A stretch of DNA of 64,000 nt. It comes from Flavisolibacter longurius. Its GTDB lineage: Bacteria; Bacteroidota; Bacteroidia; Chitinophagales; Chitinophagaceae. A program made the translations under genes and the position numbers. This document shows, piece after piece, positions 39,626 through 52,920 of the stretch; positions within the stretch are counted from its first letter, which is position 1; every line of letters begins with the position of its first letter. Location: the NCBI GenBank assembly GCA_013327885.1, contig JABUMY010000005.1, positions 248,001 through 312,000 of the forward strand. The letters are read 5' to 3'. The notes below the pieces were generated by a model. It was given only the letters and a program-made list of their open reading frames with translations. It had not been told where the DNA came from and ran no database searches.

Positions 39626-39656
39626 CAAATGTACAACCTTTTTTATTCTCACCAAA
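39626..39656 (-). promoter_or_regulatory. rRNA promoter P1, left operon
   Basis: On the minus strand: TTTG (39653-39656), 19-bp spacer, TACATTTG (39626-39633). A full Bacteroidota consensus promoter, nearest to 16S. Confidence 0.75.
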
Positions 39657-39762
39657 ATTATTTTTCTGATTATCACCATTTTAACAAGTGCCAGATCCAT
39701 AATCTTCATCCTCCCGTAAACCCTGTAAAGAACTGCTTAACCCTCTTTTTTCAAGCGGAGGG

Positions 39763-39795
39763 CAAAGATACATCCCCTTAACCATTCCCTCCAAA
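39763..39795 (-). promoter_or_regulatory. rRNA promoter P2, left operon
   Basis: On the minus strand: TTTG (39792-39795), 21-bp spacer, TATCTTTG (39763-39770). Full consensus. Confidence 0.75.
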
Positions 39796-39889
39796 TCTTT
39801 TCCAAACTTTCCTCACAAAAATCTGTGAAGAACATCCACCGCTTTCTAACCTCCCTTCCATCCCGTATCCACCCCTCAAAAAGCGAAAG

Positions 39890-39922
39890 CAAAGATACAT
39901 AACTAACTCATTATCAACCAAA
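39890..39922 (-). promoter_or_regulatory. rRNA promoter P3, left operon
   Basis: On the minus strand: TTTG (39919-39922), 21-bp spacer, TATCTTTG (39890-39897). Full consensus. It is the most distant promoter inside the repeat unit. Confidence 0.75.
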
Positions 39923-40008
39923 TAAAAGTTGGAGGAAAAGTAGAGAAAGAAGAAGGGAAAGAAAACATTTTAAAGAACTGGTAGAGTAACCTCTCTACTT
40001 ATAATAGA

Positions 40009-40038
40009 ACAGCCCCAGTTTGCACTGGGGCTGTTTTT
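40009..40038. terminator. Terminator of the right rRNA operon
   Basis: Hairpin ACAGCCCCAGT with ACTGGGGCTGT, then TTTTT. It lies in the 72-bp unique spacer (39962-40033) between the two rRNA units and separates them transcriptionally. Confidence 0.85.
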
Positions 40039-40046
40039 AATAGATA

Positions 40047-40156
<110 letters not shown>

Positions 40157-40200
40157 GAAGGTGATGATCCGTTGTTCGGCAGGCAAAGTATGACAGTGGT

Positions 40201-40229
40201 GTCATGCTGAGCGCAGTCGAAGCATCGAA
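40201..40229. repeat. Bacteroidota-type short repeat in the 23S-5S spacer, right operon
   Basis: Copy of 34175-34203. Confidence 0.5.
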
Positions 40230-40290
40230 GCACAATAAGTTAACATATTGGAATGAAAAGTTGCAGAATAAGAGTCGATTAAATAAAATT

Positions 40291-43166
<2,876 letters not shown>

Positions 43167-43293
43167 AAATTTTGAAATTGTATTTGTTACCCGACCACCA
43201 ACTTCAGACCACCAATTACTTGGCGATGCAAAAAATTAATGTGATCGATAAATAGACTCTTCGTCTAACAACTTTTCAATTGATTCCAATATG

Positions 43294-43303
43294 TCAAAGA
43301 ACT
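43294..43303 (-). promoter_or_regulatory. boxA antitermination site before 23S, right operon
   Basis: Copy of 37268-37277. Confidence 0.55.
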
Positions 43304-43322
43304 TTGAAGCACTGAAGCTTCG

Positions 43323-43366
43323 AGCCGTGAGCTATTAGCTGTAAGCTGCTAGCTGCTGGCTGTTTG
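43323..43366. repeat. Heptad-word repeat in the tRNA-Ala/23S spacer, right operon
   Basis: Copy of 37297-37340. Degenerate repeats would be expected to drift quickly, so identity between copies points to recent duplication or conversion. Confidence 0.65.
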
Positions 43367-43453
43367 CAGATAATGAGGTTGTGAACCCCCAGACCAACAC
43401 TATATGGTGTCGTCATCATCTAAGTTTGAAAGAACTGTTTTCTTGTTTGCTGT

Positions 43454-43492
43454 TTTTTGCTAGTAGCTTGAAGCTAATAGCCAGCAGCTTTT
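43454..43492. repeat. Heptad-word repeat next to tRNA-Ala, right operon
   Basis: Copy of 37428-37466. Confidence 0.6.
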
Positions 43493-43498
43493 CTAAAG

Positions 43499-43572
43499 TG
43501 GAGGATAACGGATTCGAACCGTTGACCCCCTGCGTGCAAGGCAGGTGCTCTAGCCAGCTGAGCTAATCCCCC
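43499..43572 (-). tRNA. tRNA-Ala (anticodon TGC), right operon
   Basis: Copy of the left-operon tRNA-Ala; no encoded CCA. Confidence 0.95.
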
Positions 43573-43578
43573 TGGAGA

Positions 43579-43648
43579 AAAGCTTCAAGCTTTGTGCTTC
43601 GAGCCTCGAGCAGCTTGCTCGCAGCTAGCAGCTAATAGCTAGCAGCTT
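43579..43648. repeat. Heptad-word repeat between tRNA-Ile and tRNA-Ala, right operon
   Basis: Copy of 37553-37622. Confidence 0.65.
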
Positions 43649-43652
43649 GGTT

Positions 43653-43730
43653 TGGTAGACCCGTCCAGATTTGAACTGGAGACCCCTACATTATCAGTGT
43701 AGTGCTCTAACCAGGCTGAGCTACGGATCT
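43653..43730 (-). tRNA. tRNA-Ile (anticodon GAT), right operon
   Basis: Copy of the left-operon tRNA-Ile; CCA encoded. Confidence 0.95.
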
Positions 43731-43840
43731 ATTAGGATTGTAGCCCGCATCAAAGTCGGGTTACTTACAGAAAAAACAAAGAACGTAATTTCAATGAAAG
43801 TAGTTGGAAACAACAGCTTAGGTAAGTCGCTAAGCTCTAA

Positions 43841-45371
<1,531 letters not shown>

Positions 45372-45500
45372 AAATGAGTTTTGATACTGACTATTTAAAT
45401 TCTCAAAAAGAAAAATTAAACGAGTCAATTTCGAATTGTTTTCGCTTGACTTACCTAATGTTTGTAACTATAAAAGTTACGTGCTGTTGCTTCCAAACTT

Positions 45501-45510
45501 TCAAAGAACT
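45501..45510 (-). promoter_or_regulatory. boxA antitermination site before 16S, right operon
   Basis: Copy of 39475-39484. Confidence 0.5.
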
Positions 45511-45651
45511 TTCAACTACATCTCCCCTGGCATTACCCAGGAAAAAAGAGCCGATTTGCAAGTGATCAGATTGTGAATCTCAGACCGAACGTCTCACCTT
45601 TTTTACTGCTAGAGAACTGATTTACTGTTGTGTGTTTTTCGATTGGGAGTG

Positions 45652-45682
45652 CAAATGTACAACCTTTTTTATTCTCACCAAA
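45652..45682 (-). promoter_or_regulatory. rRNA promoter P1, right operon
   Basis: Copy of P1: TTTG-N19-TACATTTG on the minus strand. Confidence 0.75.
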
Positions 45683-45788
45683 ATTATTTTTCTGATTATC
45701 ACCATTTTAACAAGTGCCAGATCCATAATCTTCATCCTCCCGTAAACCCTGTAAAGAACTGCTTAACCCTCTTTTTTCAAGCGGAGGG

Positions 45789-45821
45789 CAAAGATACATC
45801 CCCTTAACCATTCCCTCCAAA
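45789..45821 (-). promoter_or_regulatory. rRNA promoter P2, right operon
   Basis: Copy of P2: TTTG-N21-TATCTTTG on the minus strand. Confidence 0.75.
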
Positions 45822-45915
45822 TCTTTTCCAAACTTTCCTCACAAAAATCTGTGAAGAACATCCACCGCTTTCTAACCTCCCTTCCATCCCGTATCCACCC
45901 CTCAAAAAGCGAAAG

Positions 45916-45948
45916 CAAAGATACATAACTAACTCATTATCAACCAAA
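45916..45948 (-). promoter_or_regulatory. rRNA promoter P3, right operon
   Basis: Copy of P3: TTTG-N21-TATCTTTG on the minus strand. Confidence 0.75.
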
Positions 45949-46033
45949 TAAAAGTTGGAGGAAAAGTAGAGAAAGAAGAAGGGAAAGTGGCTGTGATTTA
46001 CAGTAATCATTTCCTTTTTTCGAAGAGCGGGTG

Positions 46034-46064
46034 CAAAGATAGGAAGGTTGCCATAACAACCAAA
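46034..46064 (-). promoter_or_regulatory. Extra rRNA promoter P4, right operon only
   Basis: On the minus strand: TTTG (46061-46064), 19-bp spacer, TATCTTTG (46034-46041). It lies outside the duplicated unit, between truA and the right rRNA operon. No equivalent is in the 72-bp spacer upstream of the left operon. Confidence 0.7.
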
Positions 46065-46107
46065 AACATTTCAGTTTTTGCTGCAAAAAAAACGTGAAAC
46101 GCAGTGC

Positions 46108-46848
46108 CTATGCGGTAAAATAATTTTCGGGATAAACAACCGAGCGCAGGTAGAGGCCATGTGCGGGGACAGAATACACTGTTTTTGATCGTCCATCGAA
46201 CAAAGTTTGGAATTGCTGGAACGGTATTTTTCCTCTCCCCATCTTTAATAACGTGGCCGTAACTAAACGAACCATGCCACGTAAAAAGCGGTTGCCTTCT
46301 ATTTCATAGGTCAAATAATCCCCTTCCTCCTTCCACTCACTTTTATAGATAGTGCAGATAAAATTCTTGACCTGCGTGTTGGTTTTGGAAAAGGCAGCAA
46401 AATTCGTTTGCTCCTTTAAAAAAGAAGCACCTTCCTTCAATACCGAAATATCCAACTGATAAGGATAATAGAATGAAGCATTTTCCAGAAAAGGATTTTT
46501 ATAACGGTGGATCTTATAAACGTAGTTTCTCCGAATAGCATCAAACCGTGCATGCGATTCTACAGGCATTTTGTGAATGGCCTTTATTACTATATCACGG
46601 GGAAGAATTGCATTGAGTTTGTAAACGGCCTGATCATGCATTTCATTTTCAAAATCAAAATGAAAAAAATTCTGCAAGGCATGTACACCGGCATCAGTAC
46701 GGGAAGAACCTGTCAATTGAAAAGGAGATCGATGCAGGGTTTGAAGTGCTTTTTCAACTTCTGACTGAATGGTGGCCGCATTTTCCTGAATTTGGAAACC
46801 ACTGTAGCGGGTACCTTTGTAGGCGACTTCAATAAAATAACGGGACAT
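46108..46848 (-). CDS. truA: tRNA pseudouridine synthase A (TruA)
   Basis: Converts uridines 38-40 of the tRNA anticodon stem to pseudouridine. The 246-residue product has the family start YFIEVAYKGTRYSGFQIQ, the catalytic Asp52 in SSRTDAGVHA, and the conserved IEGNRFLRGMVRLVTATLLK near residue 200. It starts 3 bp after the stop of the DUF4476 gene, so the two form an operon. No terminator was seen after it before the rRNA promoter P4. Confidence 0.96.
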   Translation of the reverse strand: MSRYFIEVAYKGTRYSGFQIQENAATIQSEVEKALQTLHRSPFQLTGSSRTDAGVHALQNFFHFDFENEMHDQAVYKLNAILPRDIVIKAIHKMPVESHARFDAIRRNYVYKIHRYKNPFLENASFYYPYQLDISVLKEGASFLKEQTNFAAFSKTNTQVKNFICTIYKSEWKEEGDYLTYEIEGNRFLRGMVRLVTATLLKMGRGKIPFQQFQTLFDGRSKTVYSVPAHGLYLRSVVYPENYFTA

Positions 46849-46851
46849 GTA

Positions 46852-48171
46852 CTACTCTCCTACCAGGGCTTTGAAACGATTGAGGTAGTACTCGTCGCGA
46901 ATCTCAGCTTTCAGGGAAGCAAAATTCTGCTTGTCGGAAACATAATTATAAGAGGCATCGAAAAACTGGTACTTGGCTGCTGACGTCAAAAACAAGGAAC
47001 TCAGGTAGCGCAGTTGTTCTACGTTAAAACATTTGCTGCGGTATACTTTTTTGGCCTCGTCAATCATGCTTTCGTCTGTTTGCCTGGAAGCCATCTTACT
47101 CCGCAGCTTCATAAAGTCTTTGTCGGAAGCCACCTCTTTGCAGGAAGAGGCAATCGGCGGCGCTACAGCAGTTTGCGTAACCGCAGCTTTTTCTTCCTGA
47201 ACAGGTTTATTTTCTGGCTTTTCTTCCGGCGACTTCACCTCAAGTTGTTTTGCTTCGGTTGGTGTGCTGATTGTATTTTTTTCAATCTGCGATAAGCTGG
47301 CTGTTTGCGCACCATCGTCTAACTTTACTTTAGACGGTGGAATCAGGATGCGGATGGTATCCATTTTTTCCTCCTGCTTATCAACATAAACAATCCCAAA
47401 TCCTTCGGTGGTTGAACTTTCGGCATACCTTGTTACCAGGGAACGTTTGAAATTGGTTTCATTTAAGGTAACAACAGGCTCCTGCTTTACTTCTGCTGGC
47501 GTTTCTTTTACAATTGTTTCTCTTGCTACGGGTTCAGAAACAGTATTCTCAACAACAGTATCTGGTTTTGTCTCTGCCTGTTTTGCCACTTCCGTTTGCG
47601 GCGCTGGCTCTACCTGCGGTTCCTTTGCCGTTTCAACAGGCTTTTCCTGCACAGCGGGCTTTGGTTCTTCCAATTTTGCAATGACGGTCTCTTTTTCAGT
47701 GGGCTTCTCGGGAGCAGGCGTTTCTTTTTTGGCAACCGGAACTTTCAGCAAACCCGGGTCGTTGGCGGCTTTTGACAAAACAGCTGAAAAATTATCTGAC
47801 CTTGTTTCGTAAACAGTATTATCGGTTTGCACCGTGTTGGCCTTCACAACAGAAAGATCTCTGAAGTCAAACAGGGCCAGGCCGGATTCGAAATTTTTAA
47901 TGACAAAGCCTTTGTCGTTCTGGTTGATGGAAACAGTAAACGAAGTTTCGGCGTTTGTGTTTTTGGCAAAGCCTAACCCAAACGTATAGGTGCTGTCGGT
48001 AAGATTTGGAATAATAAGATACCCTGCGGTAGCAGAGCTATGAATTTTATCGCCCATACGCACATAAAACGGCGTTTGGTCGTCGGATTGAAGGTATAAA
48101 AAGTAAACTTTTTGTGCTGATGCCACCACACTTAAACAAGCAGCAACGCAACACAGTAACAGCTTTTTCAT
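46852..48171 (-). CDS. DUF4476-containing exported protein
   Basis: Exported protein of 439 residues with a signal peptide (LLLCCVAACLSVVASAQ). A beta-rich N-terminal region (about 20-120: VYFLYLQSDDQTPFYVRMGD) is followed by a long Glu/Lys/Pro/Val-rich linker (EKPTEKETVIAKLEEPKP and similar). The last 95 or so residues fit DUF4476: DFMKLRSKMASRQTDESMID, then CFNVEQLRYLSSLFLTSAAK. Function is unknown. The ATG at 48171 was chosen over an upstream TTG at 48180. It precedes truA by 3 bp. Confidence 0.8.
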   Translation of the reverse strand: MKKLLLCCVAACLSVVASAQKVYFLYLQSDDQTPFYVRMGDKIHSSATAGYLIIPNLTDSTYTFGLGFAKNTNAETSFTVSINQNDKGFVIKNFESGLALFDFRDLSVVKANTVQTDNTVYETRSDNFSAVLSKAANDPGLLKVPVAKKETPAPEKPTEKETVIAKLEEPKPAVQEKPVETAKEPQVEPAPQTEVAKQAETKPDTVVENTVSEPVARETIVKETPAEVKQEPVVTLNETNFKRSLVTRYAESSTTEGFGIVYVDKQEEKMDTIRILIPPSKVKLDDGAQTASLSQIEKNTISTPTEAKQLEVKSPEEKPENKPVQEEKAAVTQTAVAPPIASSCKEVASDKDFMKLRSKMASRQTDESMIDEAKKVYRSKCFNVEQLRYLSSLFLTSAAKYQFFDASYNYVSDKQNFASLKAEIRDEYYLNRFKALVGE

Positions 48172-48300
48172 GTCAGCCAAAATTAATGGAAACTACATTA
48201 AAGAGGGTGAAAGCTTTGCGAATGTTGCATGCAGGCTTATTTTCCAGTGAATGGTGTGTTTGGAAAAGAAAGGCAGGCAGAATATAAAAACAAGGAAAAT

Positions 48301-49098
48301 TTACCAGCGTCCGCCGGCACCGCCACCACCAAAGCCACCGCCACCAAAGCCGCCAAAGCCACCACCACCGAAACCGCCGCCGCCACCAAAGCCACCGCCG
48401 CCGAAGCCGCCACCGGTTGGAAAGATGAATGGTCCGCCAAAGCCGCGGTAACCACGACGCGAGGTATAACCACCGCCCTTGCCGCCACCGCCACCAAACA
48501 TTGACATAATGACAAAAAAGATGATGATGCCAACAATGATGCGACCGACACTGAAGCCACCACTCCGGCCACGCTGCCGGTAACCGGTAGGCGCCTGGTA
48601 TTCACCGGCTGCGGCCTGCATCAATGCCGTGGTGGTTTGATCCAGCGCTGTATAATACTGTTCGGCTACAAGGTTGGGAATTAAAAACTGGTCGAGAATA
48701 TGGCCGGCGGTGATATCGGGAATAGCACCTTCCAAACCATAACCTACGGCAATGTAGGCATCGCGGTTGCCCTGGCCACCACCCGTAGAAATGAGAATAA
48801 CAATACCGTTATCAAATTTTGACTGCCCGCCTACACCCCATCGCTGGCCCAATTCCGTAGCAAACTGGCTGGCATCCAGTCCACCCAAGTCGTTTACAAT
48901 AACTACAGCAATCTGGTTGGACGTGCTGTCGTCATAAGCCACCAGTTTTCGTTCCAGTTCTGCTTCCTGGAAATCGGGTAACAGGTTGGCAAAATCGTTT
49001 ACCAACCGTGGCGGATTGGGCGGATCGGGGATAGCTTTATTCTGCGCCAGTGCGCAAAACGAAATCAGTATCCCTATAACGAGTAGTAGTTTCTTCAT
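48301..49098 (-). CDS. TPM-domain (YgcG-like) membrane protein with Gly-rich tail
   Basis: Protein of 265 residues: signal peptide (LLLVIGILISFCALAQ), a TPM domain (about 30-170, with RLVNDFANLLPDFQEAELER, NQIAVVIVNDLGG and YGLEGAIPDI), one membrane segment (VGIIIFFVIMSMF), and a tail of about 60 residues made almost only of Gly and Phe. TPM domains occur in the photosystem-repair protein TLP18.3, with weak acid phosphatase activity; in bacteria the role is unclear. It is the third gene of the lemA-TPM-TPM operon, 3 bp after the previous gene. Confidence 0.88.
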   Translation of the reverse strand: MKKLLLVIGILISFCALAQNKAIPDPPNPPRLVNDFANLLPDFQEAELERKLVAYDDSTSNQIAVVIVNDLGGLDASQFATELGQRWGVGGQSKFDNGIVILISTGGGQGNRDAYIAVGYGLEGAIPDITAGHILDQFLIPNLVAEQYYTALDQTTTALMQAAAGEYQAPTGYRQRGRSGGFSVGRIIVGIIIFFVIMSMFGGGGGKGGGYTSRRGYRGFGGPFIFPTGGGFGGGGFGGGGGFGGGGFGGFGGGGFGGGGAGGRW

Positions 49099-49101
49099 TC
49101 C

Positions 49102-49560
49102 TTAGTGACCAAAGACAATGTCGTCGGGTAATTCATTTTTATCGGTACTTCGTTCATAGGGAAAGTGCTGCTGCAGCGCCTCTCCAATGTCATAAACTAC
49201 CTGACTGATGCCTTCGACAATGTGTTCGCTTTTAAATTCACTGATCATTTTTGTTACTTCTTTTTCCCAATACGCCTGCCCAACTTTTTGATGAATGCCT
49301 TCATCGCCCAGTACAGCCAGTTGGTGGTCGTCAAAAGCAATATAGATCAGTGTTGCATTTCGCTCCTGCGTTTTTGCCATCTGCAATTGCAGAAAAATTT
49401 CCTTGGCCCTGTCGACAGGATCAACAAAGCGGCAGCGGCTTTCTACGAAAATCCGTATCTCGCCGCTGGTGCGCTGTTCTGCCTGCTGTATCGCCGATAC
49501 CAGCCGGGCCTTTTCTTCTTCCGTGAAGAATTCTTTTTGCTTTTGCCAGGGAAATTTCAC
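49102..49560 (-). CDS. TPM-domain protein, second of pair
   Basis: A 152-residue protein with one TPM domain (KARLVSAIQQAEQRTSGEIR, IFVESRC, ATLIYIAFDDHQLAVLGDEG, GIHQKVGQAYWEKEV) and no signal peptide of its own. The start is GTG at 49560, which shares one base with the lemA stop codon (TAGTG), so translation is probably coupled to lemA. It lies in a conserved lemA-TPM-TPM group whose members are thought to act together at the membrane; function unknown. Confidence 0.88.
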   Translation of the reverse strand: MKFPWQKQKEFFTEEEKARLVSAIQQAEQRTSGEIRIFVESRCRFVDPVDRAKEIFLQLQMAKTQERNATLIYIAFDDHQLAVLGDEGIHQKVGQAYWEKEVTKMISEFKSEHIVEGISQVVYDIGEALQQHFPYERSTDKNELPDDIVFGH

Positions 49561-50192
49561 TATCGGCCGGTTGAATCAAAGTTGACAGATGGCTGCGTTG
49601 TATTGAAATCAACCCGCGGTGCATTTTCTGAACCGGCTGCAGCTTCAAACGGGGGCCTTGGCTTAAAGCCCATGATACCCGCAAAAATATTGGTGGGGAA
49701 TGACCGCACTTTTACATTGTAAGGCTGCACCGTTTCATTAAAACGATTGCGTTCTGTATTGATACGGTTTTCCGTTCCTTCCAGCTGACGCTGCAGATCG
49801 CGGAAAGCATCGTTGGCCCGAAGCGTTGGATATTGCTCTACGGTTACCAGCAAACGACTCAAGGCGCCACTCAACTGGCCTTGCGCCTGCTGAAACTGCT
49901 GCATGTTTTCAGGTGTTAAGTTTTCCGGATTTACCTGCATAGAAGTGGCTCTTGCACGGGCACTGATCACATCGTTCAGGGTTCCCCTCTCAAAGCTCGC
50001 CTCGCCTTTTACGGTCTCCACCAGATTGGGAATCAGGTCGGCCCTGCGCTGGTAAGCACTTTGAACATTACCCCAGGCTTGTTTTACCGTTTCATCAGAC
50101 TTAACGAGGCCGTTGTAGGAGCCACATCCCAGGAAAAGTAAAACAACCAGTATTCCCAAAACAATTAGTAAAGCAGGACTTGTGCGTCTCAT
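49560..50192 (-). CDS. lemA: LemA family protein
   Basis: Membrane-anchored helical protein of 210 residues. A hydrophobic N terminus (LLIVLGILVVLLFLGCGSYN) is followed by the LemA coiled region with NGLVKSDETVKQAWGNVQSA and YQRRADLIPNLVETVKGEAS, then VTVEQYPTLRANDAFRDLQR and the end FPTNIFAGIMGFKPRPPFEA. The LCGS element resembles a lipobox, so it may be a lipoprotein. It leads the operon with the two TPM proteins. Confidence 0.93.
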   Translation of the reverse strand: MRRTSPALLIVLGILVVLLFLGCGSYNGLVKSDETVKQAWGNVQSAYQRRADLIPNLVETVKGEASFERGTLNDVISARARATSMQVNPENLTPENMQQFQQAQGQLSGALSRLLVTVEQYPTLRANDAFRDLQRQLEGTENRINTERNRFNETVQPYNVKVRSFPTNIFAGIMGFKPRPPFEAAAGSENAPRVDFNTTQPSVNFDSTGR

Positions 50193-50274
50193 TTTATAAA
50201 TTTTGATTGTTGAAAATGTTTCTAGCTATCCACCTCATCAAATTACACACCACACCCTGTGGCCTGTCAAACTG

Positions 50275-51465
50275 CTATTTAACCGCCGCAATGCCGGGCA
50301 GGTCTTTTCCTTCAAAAAACTCCAGCATAGCGCCGCCGCCGGTGGATACGTAACTTACTTTATCGGCAAAGCCAAACTGGTTAACGGCCGCCACACTGTC
50401 ACCCCCACCCACAAGAGAGAAGGCTCCCTTTTCGGTGGCTTCTGCCACGGCTTTGGCAACTGCCTTGGTTCCGTGCTGAAATTTATCCATTTCAAACACA
50501 CCCATGGGGCCATTCCACAAGATGGTTTTTGAATCAAGAATCACTTTGGTGAATGTATCGCAGGCTAACGAACCAATGTCGAGCCCCATCCATCCATCGG
50601 GAATGTTGGTACTTAATGAAGACGATACGTCAGCATCTGCTGCAAACCTGTCGGCAATCACTGAATCAGAAGGAAGATGAATACAAACACCTTTCGCGGC
50701 CGCTTTTTCCATCAACTCTTTCGCGGTATCCAAACGGTCTTCTTCTACTAGCGAGTTTCCAACCTTACCGCCCGTCGCTTTGTAAAAGGTATAGGCCATG
50801 CCACCACCAATGATAATGTCTGTTGCTCTTTCCAGCAGATTTTCTATTATCAATATCTTATCAGAAACTTTCGCTCCTCCAATAATGGCTGTAAACGGTT
50901 TTTCAGCGCTGTGCATCACTTTTTCAGCACTGGCTACTTCACCTTCCATCACCAAGCCAAACATCCTGTTTTCAGGAGAAAAGAACTCGGCAATAACGGC
51001 CGTAGAAGCGTGTGCCCGGTGGGCGGTTCCAAATGCATCATTAACGTATACATCACCAAGTCCTGAAAGTTTTTCAGCAAATTCTTTGTCGCCTTTTTCT
51101 TCCTGCTTGTAGAAGCGAAGGTTCTCCAGCAATAACACTTCGCCAGGCTTTAATGCGGCTGCTTTCTGAAAGGCTTCCTCGCCAATGCAATCAGCGGCAA
51201 ACTGTACATCGGTTCCCAGTAGTTCTTTTAAATGCGACACCAGGTGTTTTAAGGAGTATTTTTCTGTAGGACCATCTTTCGGGCGGCCAAAGTGTGACAT
51301 CAGGATCACGCTGCCGCCATCGCTTAAGATTTTTTGAACGGTTGGTATGGTTGCCCGCATGCGGGTGTCGTCGGTTATGTTGTAGTCTGCATCCAACGGA
51401 ACATTAAAATCAACTCGTATCAACGCCTTTCTTTCCTTAAAATTCGTCTCCTGAAATTTGCTCAT
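50275..51465 (-). CDS. pgk: Phosphoglycerate kinase
   Basis: Glycolytic ATP-forming enzyme; converts 1,3-bisphosphoglycerate to 3-phosphoglycerate. The 396-residue product shows [10 protein letters not shown]-type opening ([20 protein letters not shown]), [26 protein letters not shown], and the C-terminal nucleotide site [12 protein letters not shown]. The ATG at 51465 was chosen; an in-frame extension to 51579 runs back through the gap terminator. It lies downstream of gap on the same strand. Confidence 0.97.
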   Translation of the reverse strand: MSKFQETNFKERKALIRVDFNVPLDADYNITDDTRMRATIPTVQKILSDGGSVILMSHFGRPKDGPTEKYSLKHLVSHLKELLGTDVQFAADCIGEEAFQKAAALKPGEVLLLENLRFYKQEEKGDKEFAEKLSGLGDVYVNDAFGTAHRAHASTAVIAEFFSPENRMFGLVMEGEVASAEKVMHSAEKPFTAIIGGAKVSDKILIIENLLERATDIIIGGGMAYTFYKATGGKVGNSLVEEDRLDTAKELMEKAAAKGVCIHLPSDSVIADRFAADADVSSSLSTNIPDGWMGLDIGSLACDTFTKVILDSKTILWNGPMGVFEMDKFQHGTKAVAKAVAEATEKGAFSLVGGGDSVAAVNQFGFADKVSYVSTGGGAMLEFFEGKDLPGIAAVK

Positions 51466-51514
51466 AGATAAATTGGTTTGGATAGATGTTAAAGGTAACC
51501 TCAAAATACGGAGC

Positions 51515-51542
51515 AAAAAAAAGCCGGACAAAATGCCCGGCT
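51515..51542 (-). terminator. Terminator between gap and pgk
   Basis: On the minus strand: AGCCGGGCAT hairpin with GTCCGGCT and a run of eight T. It stops gap transcription before pgk, at least in part, so pgk may need its own promoter. Confidence 0.75.
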
Positions 51543-51556
51543 GATTTTTTTCTTTT

Positions 51557-52567
51557 TTATTTCTGAATGAGTCCGGCAAAATGCTTCACCGTGCGCACTA
51601 GTTGCGATACGTAGCTCATTTCATTGTCGTACCAGCTAACGGTCTTCACTAGCTGTGTTTCACCAACCGTCAGAACTTTGGTTTGGGTAGCATCGAAAAG
51701 ACTTCCGAATTCCATACCAACGATGTCGCTGCTAACGATCTCATCTTCGGTGTAGCCGTAGCTTTCGTTGGCAGCAGCTTTCATGGCGGCGTTTACTTCT
51801 TCAACTGAAGTCTTTTTACCTAAAACAACTGTGAGCTCAGTTAATGAACCGGTCAATGTTGGCACACGCTGGGCAGTACCATCCAGCTTACCTTTCAGGC
51901 TGGGCAGTACCAGGCCAATGGCTTTGGCAGCACCGGTGCTATTGGGAACAATGTTCTGTGCGGCGGCTCTTGCGCGGCGAAGGTCGCCTTTGGGATGCGG
52001 TGCATCCTGTGTATTCTGATCGTTTGTATAGGCGTGAACGGTTGTCATCAAACCACCCACAATGCCGTAGGTATCATCCAACACTTTGGCCATCGGTGCC
52101 AGGCAGTTGGTGGTACAGGAAGCACAGGAGATAATAGTTTCAGAACCATCCAGGATATCGTGGTTAACATTGAAAACTATAGTCTTCAGGTCGCCGGTAG
52201 CCGGTGCAGAGATCACTACTTTTTTTGCACCCGCTGTCAGGTGGGCTTCGGCTTTGGCCTTATCGGTAAAGAAACCGGTACATTCAAGAACTACATCTAC
52301 ATTGTGCTCACCCCAAGGAATTTGGGCAGGGTCTTTTTGTGCATAGATCTTGATCTCTTCGCCGTTAACAGAAATGGAATTATCCGTGCTGGTTACTTCC
52401 TGGTTGAAGCGTCCCTGCGCAGAATCATATTTCAATAAGTGAGCGAGTACTTTGGGAGAAGTTAAATCGTTGATGGCTACTACATCAATTCCTTCCATGT
52501 CGTGGATTTGGCGAAACACCAACCGGCCAATGCGTCCAAAACCGTTAATGGCTACTTTTACTGACAT
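51557..52567 (-). CDS. gap: Glyceraldehyde-3-phosphate dehydrogenase (type I)
   Basis: Glycolytic NAD-dependent oxidation and phosphorylation of glyceraldehyde 3-phosphate. The 336-residue product starts [18 protein letters not shown] (Rossmann fold) and carries the active-site Cys in [12 protein letters not shown], then [16 protein letters not shown], and ends [16 protein letters not shown]. All catalytic features are in place. It precedes pgk, a common pairing. Confidence 0.97.
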   Translation of the reverse strand: MSVKVAINGFGRIGRLVFRQIHDMEGIDVVAINDLTSPKVLAHLLKYDSAQGRFNQEVTSTDNSISVNGEEIKIYAQKDPAQIPWGEHNVDVVLECTGFFTDKAKAEAHLTAGAKKVVISAPATGDLKTIVFNVNHDILDGSETIISCASCTTNCLAPMAKVLDDTYGIVGGLMTTVHAYTNDQNTQDAPHPKGDLRRARAAAQNIVPNSTGAAKAIGLVLPSLKGKLDGTAQRVPTLTGSLTELTVVLGKKTSVEEVNAAMKAAANESYGYTEDEIVSSDIVGMEFGSLFDATQTKVLTVGETQLVKTVSWYDNEMSYVSQLVRTVKHFAGLIQK

Positions 52568-52872
52568 ATCGAATGTTATTTTAAGTTTAAAAATGCGTGG
52601 CGAAGGTACAATAATGCAAAATATCGCTGCACATTAAAAATTGTCATTAAATGGGATAACCAATGAGAGGTTTTTGGAGTTCCCCATCCCAGCAATAAGG
52701 CCGTTTTTGAATGAACAATTCTGCAGCATATTGGCAGACCGGATACAAGTATCACATTCGACACGGCTCCTTCAGCAATACATTTACTAATGTGGAATGT
52801 TTTGTCTCACGCAGACAATGCTTCTATCGAGTGTTTCTTTATCGCCTGAACACAGCAGTAATTTCACCCCAT

Positions 52873-52900
52873 AAAAAAAGCGCAGTCATACTGCGCTTTC
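52873..52900. terminator. Terminator of the GIN-domain gene
   Basis: Hairpin AAAGCGCAGT with ACTGCGCTTT and an A/T run on both sides. It follows the minus-strand gene at 52921. Positions 52568-52872 show nothing else recognisable. Confidence 0.75.
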
Positions 52901-52920
52901 CTTTTTATAACTTACTCCTT

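Noticed and set aside
48301-48500. GC-rich tandem pattern that looks like a repeat or array
   Set aside because: It is the coding sequence of the Gly/Phe-rich tail of the TPM protein on the minus strand; the shadow frames rich in Pro or Ala are artefacts.
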